Assembly (NCBI GenBank): GCA_024275635.1
Contig: JAJRYT010000138.1
Coordinates: forward strand, 1 to 39,303
Direction: 5' to 3'
From: Chloroflexota bacterium
GTDB lineage: Bacteria; Chloroflexota; Anaerolineae; Promineifilales; Promineifilaceae
DNA: 39,303 nt
Shown: positions 34,285-39,303 of the stretch, piece by piece
How the letters are laid out: each line of letters begins with the position of its first letter
Position numbering within the stretch: the stretch's first letter is position 1
Program-made: the position numbers and the translations under genes
Notes under the pieces: generated by a model
What the model was told of the DNA's origin: nothing
The model's input: the letters and a program-made list of their open reading frames with translations, nothing else
The model's database searches: none

Positions 34285-35652
34285 CTACTCAAGGTATCCT
34301 AGCCCACGCAAACGACTCATCATTTCATCATCAAGTTCCGGTTCGGCAATCGTTTCCACAGGCCTCGTTTCGTTCATTTGCTGCAGGCGTTCTTCAATAA
34401 ATACTTGAAGTTCCTGAATAAGTTCCGGAAATTTCGCAATTACGTTGTTCGTTTCCCCAGGGTCAATACGTAAATCGAATAGTTCTGGGTCTTCCGGGGT
34501 TTGACTGTCCCATATGTATTTGAAACTCTGCGTTCTGATGGCTATGATGTGCCAATGGTCACGCCACATTTCGCTAATGGAAACTGTCGGTTGGTACTCG
34601 GCTTCGTTTCCAGTCCATAAAGGAGACATGCTAACCCCAGCCGTGTTTTCCGGTAGTGGACAGCGGCAGAGTTCCAGGAGAGTGGGCATAAGATCAAGCA
34701 ATCTGACCTGACGTGTAACAACCCGACCGCCCTCATTACCAGGCAGTTTGATAATAAGTGGAACGATCAAGATTTCATCGTGGAGGTTGTTTTCGAAGTG
34801 ACCCCAACGGCCGTGTTCCAGGAATTCTTCTCCATGATCTGAAACAACGACGATAATGGTGTTCTCAGCCAGGCCTGTATCTTCCAGGTAGTCAAGCAGC
34901 CGCCCCACCTGAGCGTCTGTATAGGCTATCGCCTCTTCATATAGGCGGATGTAATATTCTCGTTGTTCCGGGGTGATGGTTTCTCTGCCAAAAGCAACCC
35001 GATGTAAATGGGCGCGGTCACGCCATGCCTGGGCAATCTTGACGGGGTCTTTTAATGTTTCTTCTTGGTGATACGGCCAATGGACATCCATGTAGTGGAG
35101 CCAGGCAAAAAATGGCTCATCCTGGACTTGCGCGAGCCACTCGAAAGCATTGTCGGTTAGTTTTTCGGCCGTCACGTAGGTTTGGGCTGGCCGGGTTTGT
35201 ATGCCTAGCCACCTGGAAATGGCATGAGTTATAGGCATTCTTAATAGCCGCTGACCACCTTTTATTTTGAATAGAAGCGGGTCAGACTCGGCCGGTTCAA
35301 TATCTAAAAAATAGTGGAAATCACGATTGTAGCCGTAGGCGCGGCTTAACAAGGGACTGGTGGAAAAGCCGCCGGTTGTGTAACCATTTTGAACAAATGA
35401 TGCCAGGGGGGACGGCCGTTCCCCAGCCAACGCCCCCAAACAGCCGCCAAACATCGAGGCATAGGTGGAAGTCATCATCACCGGAAAAGCGGCCTGCGTC
35501 CATGACCCTCCGGTAATTGCCTGAGCAAAGCGAACCCCTTGTTCAGCTAAACGATCCAGGTTGGGGGTTAACGGCCGTTCATACCCATAACACCCCAATC
35601 TATCGGCGCGCAACGTATCAATCGTCAGCAAAATAACATTTGGTTTATTCAA
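34285..35652 (-). CDS. Sulfatase-fold hydrolase or transferase lacking the Cys/Ser formylglycine motif
   Basis: A 455-residue alkaline-phosphatase-superfamily protein. Metal-binding PNVILLTIDTLRADRLG starts it, HYMDVHWPYH and VVSDHGEEFLEHGRWGHF are typical sulfatase landmarks, and it ends LRGLGYLE. The catalytic CXPXR segment is replaced by TQAAF (Thr52-Phe56) within GGSWTQAAFPVMMTSTY, so no formylglycine can be formed; Thr52 could be the nucleophile as in phosphoethanolamine and phosphoglycerol transferases. The start is TTG, overlapping the upstream GT4 stop; GGAGAAC lies upstream. Substrate unknown. The gene context of three sulfotransferases makes it tempting to link it to glycan sulfate, but chemistry may be phospho-transfer. 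Confidence 0.85.
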   Translation of the reverse strand: MNKPNVILLTIDTLRADRLGCYGYERPLTPNLDRLAEQGVRFAQAITGGSWTQAAFPVMMTSTYASMFGGCLGALAGERPSPLASFVQNGYTTGGFSTSPLLSRAYGYNRDFHYFLDIEPAESDPLLFKIKGGQRLLRMPITHAISRWLGIQTRPAQTYVTAEKLTDNAFEWLAQVQDEPFFAWLHYMDVHWPYHQEETLKDPVKIAQAWRDRAHLHRVAFGRETITPEQREYYIRLYEEAIAYTDAQVGRLLDYLEDTGLAENTIIVVVSDHGEEFLEHGRWGHFENNLHDEILIVPLIIKLPGNEGGRVVTRQVRLLDLMPTLLELCRCPLPENTAGVSMSPLWTGNEAEYQPTVSISEMWRDHWHIIAIRTQSFKYIWDSQTPEDPELFDLRIDPGETNNVIAKFPELIQELQVFIEERLQQMNETRPVETIAEPELDDEMMSRLRGLGYLE

Positions 35653-36893
35653 AACTGTTCTCCGTCAACAACCTGTTCAAAATATAGTTCCAGTTCATCA
35701 ATCATGCGCTCCAACGTAAACCGGGCCGCAACAGTACGCCGGGCGGCCTGAGCCAGTTTGATACGCCAGGCGGCATTATTTAGAACCGAACCAATCTTCT
35801 CGGCCAGCATAAGCGCATTTTCAGCCTCAAAAACAAGCCCGTTTTCGCCATCTTGCAAAATCTCCGGCGTACCGCCTGTGGGTGTGCCAATCACCACCAG
35901 GCCGCAAGCCATCGCTTCCTGCACCATCCGCGCCAACGGTTCCGCCCAAGCCGAGGGAAACAGCAGCACATCATGTTCTGCTAACACAACCGGCATCTGT
36001 TCCCGTGGCACGCGCTGGCAAAACGCCACCCATGTTTCCAACCCGGATGTCTGCGCTAAATGGCGCAAATGGGCCTCATAAGCCGGTGTGCCTTCGCCCA
36101 CAATTGAAAGAAGCGCCTGGGCGTCCGGCTGCCGCTGTTTCAAGTGCGCCAATCCCTCAATGATTGTATGCACCCCTTTGTCCGGAGAGAGGCGGCCCGC
36201 ATAAAGCAACCGCATCGGCAGCGCCGTCTCTTCCAGGTGGCGCATAGGGAAATGGGTCAAATCAATCCCGTTATGGACGACCCGCGTCCGCTCACGAGGA
36301 ATCCCCGCACGGCTCACAATCTCATCTTGCAAAAAGGCGCTGACGCACAAAACCAAGTGAAAATCCAATTGATTACGCGGCATTGTGGATAACAAGAACC
36401 GCTGGGCCACTGCGCCGGCGATGCGCTTGGGCCATCTGGCCCAGGGCTTGGCGGGGACGTTCTGCCAGAAGGCGGTATGCGCGTCCAACTCGGCCGGCCA
36501 ATAGCTGGCCATGTAATAAACAACCCGGCCCGGACACAGCCGCTCGGCCATCTTGACAACAGAGCATGATAAATTCCACATGCCGTTCACATAGATGATA
36601 TCAGGGGAGAAATCGGCAATGGTCTGGCTCATCACGCGCTGATTATCGGCTTCATGGCGGCGCTGGGTTAGCGAATAGCGAAGATGATAGTGAACATGAT
36701 CTAAACTTTCCAGGTGTAGTGCGCGACTTATTTCCGGCTCTGGCGCTGCGAGTTCATCGCGCCGGTAATTGCTGGTTAAGATATGCACAGCATGGCCACG
36801 TTCCTGCAAGCGCAGGCTGACATCGTGGGTCAATTGCCCCCACCCGCCTAATTCAAAGGGGGGAATATAGTTAGACACAACAAGAATACGCAT
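35649..36893 (-). CDS. GT4-family glycosyltransferase
   Basis: A 414-residue GT-B enzyme. MRILVVSNYIPPFELGGWGQ and later VVHNGIDLTHFP, LLYAGRLSPDKGVHTII and PSAWAEPLARMVQEAMACGL (EX7E) identify it. GGAGAATGA precedes the ATG. Its stop overlaps the TTG start of the sulfatase-fold gene, so translation is coupled. It follows the Asp-box protein gene by about 40 bases. Confidence 0.9.
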   Translation of the reverse strand: MRILVVSNYIPPFELGGWGQLTHDVSLRLQERGHAVHILTSNYRRDELAAPEPEISRALHLESLDHVHYHLRYSLTQRRHEADNQRVMSQTIADFSPDIIYVNGMWNLSCSVVKMAERLCPGRVVYYMASYWPAELDAHTAFWQNVPAKPWARWPKRIAGAVAQRFLLSTMPRNQLDFHLVLCVSAFLQDEIVSRAGIPRERTRVVHNGIDLTHFPMRHLEETALPMRLLYAGRLSPDKGVHTIIEGLAHLKQRQPDAQALLSIVGEGTPAYEAHLRHLAQTSGLETWVAFCQRVPREQMPVVLAEHDVLLFPSAWAEPLARMVQEAMACGLVVIGTPTGGTPEILQDGENGLVFEAENALMLAEKIGSVLNNAAWRIKLAQAARRTVAARFTLERMIDELELYFEQVVDGEQF

Positions 36894-36934
36894 TCATTCT
36901 CCGCCAAATAGCTCAAACACGTTGATCACGCCTG

Positions 36935-38380
36935 TTAAATGATACGCCATCGTTTATGCAGCGCCCAAATTCCAATGACCAGGCTTAAGAGTATGAGGGA
37001 CAGGACGGATGCAAACCCAATAGCCTGTCCAAGCCCCGGCGATTCTGACGGCAGTTTGGCGTCAATTATTAAACTTTCAGGTAAGGGTGTTGTGGCAACG
37101 GCCGTTACCTCCAACTCAGACTGTGGCGCGGGCACAGGCGTAGGAAAAGGGGTTGGCAGAGTCGATACAAAGGAAATATCATCCAGATCACGAACCATCG
37201 CATACAACGGCGCATCGGCATCCGACGTGGTCCGGAACGTCATAATCAATTTATTGTCCGAAGTAATCGCCAAACGCACATAATGCGGATTCGTGGCAAT
37301 AGGCACATTGATTGGCGCCAGATACGCCCAGGATTCCCCATCCCAGTAAGCGTGCCAGATAGCGCGCGGATGCCGAATATGCGAAGCAAAATGGAGTCGC
37401 CCCAACGCATCAACGGCCGTGCCATCCCCGGCGGCCTGTCCATGCAAAGCGCCAAAAATACGCGCCGTCTCTCCCCAGGTTTCGCCACGATCCACCGAAT
37501 AACGATGTTCACGATTCGTCCTAGACGTGCCGGCCCAAATAACATGTATCGTATCGCCTTGAGCGGTGACACTGGGAACAGGCATACGCACTTCATCCTC
37601 TGTTTCATCAGCCTCATCAATGGTGAAAGGGTCTGACCAGGTTAAGCCGCCATCAAACGAATGTGCGTAACGTACCCACGTATTGAGTACAGCCTCCACA
37701 TCCATGTAAGACCAGACTAAATGCAGGCCGCCCCTTTCATCAAGGGTAAAATCAAACGCATGAGGCGCATGTTTAAGCGGAATATCCGGGTCAAGCCAAA
37801 CCGGGAACGACCAGGTCTGACCCTGATCCTCGGAGCGCATGTAATACATACCCGGTTCCCGGCCATAGAAATTGGAATAAACAATATGGAGAATCCCCTT
37901 AGAATCTACCTGCAAGCCAACCTTAAAAGCCGGTACTTGAATTTGTATTGGCTTTGACCATTTTTGAGCCGACAAAGCATCGTTAGCCGGCGCGCTGCTG
38001 TAAAATATGGGACCGCTGTTCCCCTGAGTCCAGGCGAGATGTAAAAACCCTTGTTTATCAATAACAGGCGCAAGATTGCCAATACTTTGAACGCTTAGCG
38101 GCGCCATGAAAATATCTACCGGTTCCGACCATATCTCGCCGTCAAAACGAACATAAAAAATGATAAAACTGGTATCATGCGTTTCAACCCAAAAAAAATG
38201 CGTATAACCGAATCGGTCAGCCACTATGTACCCTTCCGATAATTCAACGCCTTCACTGGATAGACGATAGGGGGCCGACCATCCCTCTTCGGGCGCCTGC
38301 GCCCGTGTTAAACGGCTGTTAAAATAGAGGAACAATCCAGCACAAATTACTATGAGCGCTATTTTATATCGCTTATTCAT
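36935..38380 (-). CDS. Secreted, membrane-anchored sialidase-like (Asp-box) protein
   Basis: A 481-residue extracytoplasmic protein. N-terminal signal or anchor (YKIALIVICAGLFLYFN, ending near an ALA-like RAQA), then a six-bladed propeller-type region with three clear Asp-box repeats, SEDQGQTW, SFDGGLTW and SVDRGETW. A proline-rich linker (TPFPTPVPAP) and a C-terminal hydrophobic helix with a basic tail (ALHKRWRII) follow. Asp-boxes occur in sialidases and other beta-propellers, and do not prove activity; the usual sialidase FRIP and catalytic triad are not obvious. Start is the ATG at 38380 with GGGGAAA upstream. It lies inside the exopolysaccharide operon, so it may bind or process the glycan at the cell surface. 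Confidence 0.75.
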   Translation of the reverse strand: MNKRYKIALIVICAGLFLYFNSRLTRAQAPEEGWSAPYRLSSEGVELSEGYIVADRFGYTHFFWVETHDTSFIIFYVRFDGEIWSEPVDIFMAPLSVQSIGNLAPVIDKQGFLHLAWTQGNSGPIFYSSAPANDALSAQKWSKPIQIQVPAFKVGLQVDSKGILHIVYSNFYGREPGMYYMRSEDQGQTWSFPVWLDPDIPLKHAPHAFDFTLDERGGLHLVWSYMDVEAVLNTWVRYAHSFDGGLTWSDPFTIDEADETEDEVRMPVPSVTAQGDTIHVIWAGTSRTNREHRYSVDRGETWGETARIFGALHGQAAGDGTAVDALGRLHFASHIRHPRAIWHAYWDGESWAYLAPINVPIATNPHYVRLAITSDNKLIMTFRTTSDADAPLYAMVRDLDDISFVSTLPTPFPTPVPAPQSELEVTAVATTPLPESLIIDAKLPSESPGLGQAIGFASVLSLILLSLVIGIWALHKRWRII

Positions 38381-38423
38381 CGCATTTCCCCGGTACAACC
38401 GGCCATTTCAACCGCTTCATAAG

Positions 38424-39303
38424 CTACAACACACTCTCATAAATCGCTTCCAGTTGATGGATGTAATGTTCCCAGGAATGTTGTTCAACTGCCCGTTTTA
38501 ATGCATTTTCCCCCAATCGTTTCCGTTCGGCGGGGTCATTTAGTAAGGCAGTCAACGCCTCGGCAAATTCTGGCGCATCACCTGGCTCGACAATCAGCCC
38601 ATTTTGACCGTTTTGAATGATCTCGGCGATTTGTCCAGCGCCGGAGGCTACAACAGCCTTGCCGGCGGCCATATATTCAAATAATTTCAAAGGGGATCCC
38701 CAAAATTCTGTTGAAAAGCGCGGGTAGGGCGCAACACAGATATCGGCCGCCCGCAGATAGGAGGGAATTGTTTCATGCGCCACCGGCCCGGTGAAAATAA
38801 CAGCCTTTTCCAGGCCACATGCCGCCACTTTCTTTTCGATTATCGGTCGGGTCTCGCCATCGCCCACTAAAAGCAGCCGGGATTGAGGCGCTTTTTGCCA
38901 GGCCAAGCGGAAGCTGTCTACGAGCATTTCCAGCCCATGCCAGGGATAAAAACCGCCGATGAATAAGATAACGGCCGCTTCTTCTAATCCCAGTCTGGCG
39001 CGAATAGCGGCATGATCCTGGCCTGATTGGAAGAATTGAATGTCCACCCCATTGGATAGAACCGTGATTTGTTCTTCGGGAATATGCCATTCAGCCACAA
39101 AATGTCTTTTGGCTGCCGGGCTGACACAGGTAAAAGCGTCGGCCGTGCGAAAGTTGAAGTTAGCCATCCAGGTGGCGAATATTTTGCGAATGCCCGTTAA
39201 CGGTTTGCCGGCGTAGGCCAGTTCAAACAACTCGTCTGCATCCAGGGAGAGTACGTAGGGCTTACCCAGGCGGCGGCAAGCCAGCGCGGAACCGATGGAA
39301 AAT
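38424..39303 (-). CDS. GT4-family glycosyltransferase, 5' end outside the window
   Basis: The C-terminal 293 residues or so of a GT-B enzyme. The reading frame continues without a stop to the right edge (LGKPYVLSLDADE precedes the first internal TTG at 39230), so the gene starts beyond the window and any TTG start inside is not real. SNGVDIQFF, FIGGFYPWHGLEML and EFWGSPLKLFEYMAAGKAVVA (EX7E region) identify the family. It ends 43 bases before the Asp-box protein gene. Confidence 0.9.
   Translation of the reverse strand, partial: FSIGSALACRRLGKPYVLSLDADELFELAYAGKPLTGIRKIFATWMANFNFRTADAFTCVSPAAKRHFVAEWHIPEEQITVLSNGVDIQFFQSGQDHAAIRARLGLEEAAVILFIGGFYPWHGLEMLVDSFRLAWQKAPQSRLLLVGDGETRPIIEKKVAACGLEKAVIFTGPVAHETIPSYLRAADICVAPYPRFSTEFWGSPLKLFEYMAAGKAVVASGAGQIAEIIQNGQNGLIVEPGDAPEFAEALTALLNDPAERKRLGENALKRAVEQHSWEHYIHQLEAIYESVL

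Larger units (their letters stand above)
541..37420. repeat. Highly iterated palindrome ACGGCCGT dispersed across the window
   Basis: About 54 copies of the octamer were counted by eye between 541 and 37420, mostly inside genes and on no particular strand. Many are flanked symmetrically to give 10-16 base palindromes such as GGTAACGGCCGTTACC at 6343-6358. They encode the recurrent peptides NGR, RPF or TAV depending on frame. None was seen from about 18750 to 23050. Confidence 0.92.

Noticed and set aside
38424..39230. TTG at 39230 as the start of the last glycosyltransferase
   Set aside because: The frame is open to the window edge and the residues before it match a GT4 N-terminal domain, so the gene is truncated by the window.

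Overview
The window looks like a chromosomal segment of an uncultured bacterium, most likely a Chloroflexota (Anaerolineae-like) member. That is an inference from the gene families, the absence of lipid A/LPS genes and the overall DNA style; there is no rRNA marker here. GC is moderate. Coding density is high. No tRNA, rRNA or CRISPR array was recognised.

Layout. (1) 1-4.5 kb, minus strand: three genes for membrane proteins resembling antiporter-like and NuoK-like complex I subunits, followed by a NusG/RfaH-type elongation factor. (2) 4.6-9.0 kb, plus strand: a glycan block with UDP-xylose synthase, an O-antigen ligase/polymerase, a GtrA protein and a GT4 glycosyltransferase. The GT4 gene is bracketed by two related heptanucleotide-repeat elements. 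(3) 9.4-19.0 kb: housekeeping and accessory genes, namely DNA polymerase I with intact proofreading, a small unknown, an acyltransferase, a non-pyrrolysine MttB-family methyltransferase, a YceI protein, a minus-strand MFS/SDR pair, a small zinc-ribbon protein, an SRAP (YedK/HMCES) protein and a GmhB phosphatase. (4) 19.1-39.3 kb, all minus strand: a large exopolysaccharide locus running off the right edge. It holds a Wzz/BY-kinase, GmhA and HddA (heptose), seven glycosyltransferases of GT4/GT2 type plus one GT-C enzyme, three sulfotransferases, a Wzy-like polymerase, a sulfatase-fold enzyme lacking the formylglycine motif, and a secreted sialidase-like Asp-box protein anchored at its C-terminus.

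How they fit. GmhA, HddA and GmhB are three of the four steps to GDP-D-glycero-D-manno-heptose, and UXS supplies UDP-xylose. GT4/GT2 enzymes would build repeat units, sulfotransferases would decorate them, Wzy-type proteins would polymerise them, and the BY-kinase would set chain length. The inferred product is a sulfated, heptose- and xylose-containing surface polysaccharide.

The most unusual content is non-coding or superimposed on genes. There is a heavily over-represented palindrome ACGGCCGT (about 54 copies by eye). A pair of 102-bp MITE-like elements has terminal inverted repeats and apparent 8-9 bp target duplications. Heptanucleotide arrays share a common leader. GAGACT-word leaders sit directly upstream of start codons. 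A family of hairpins has almost no loop, closing on TTTCAA.
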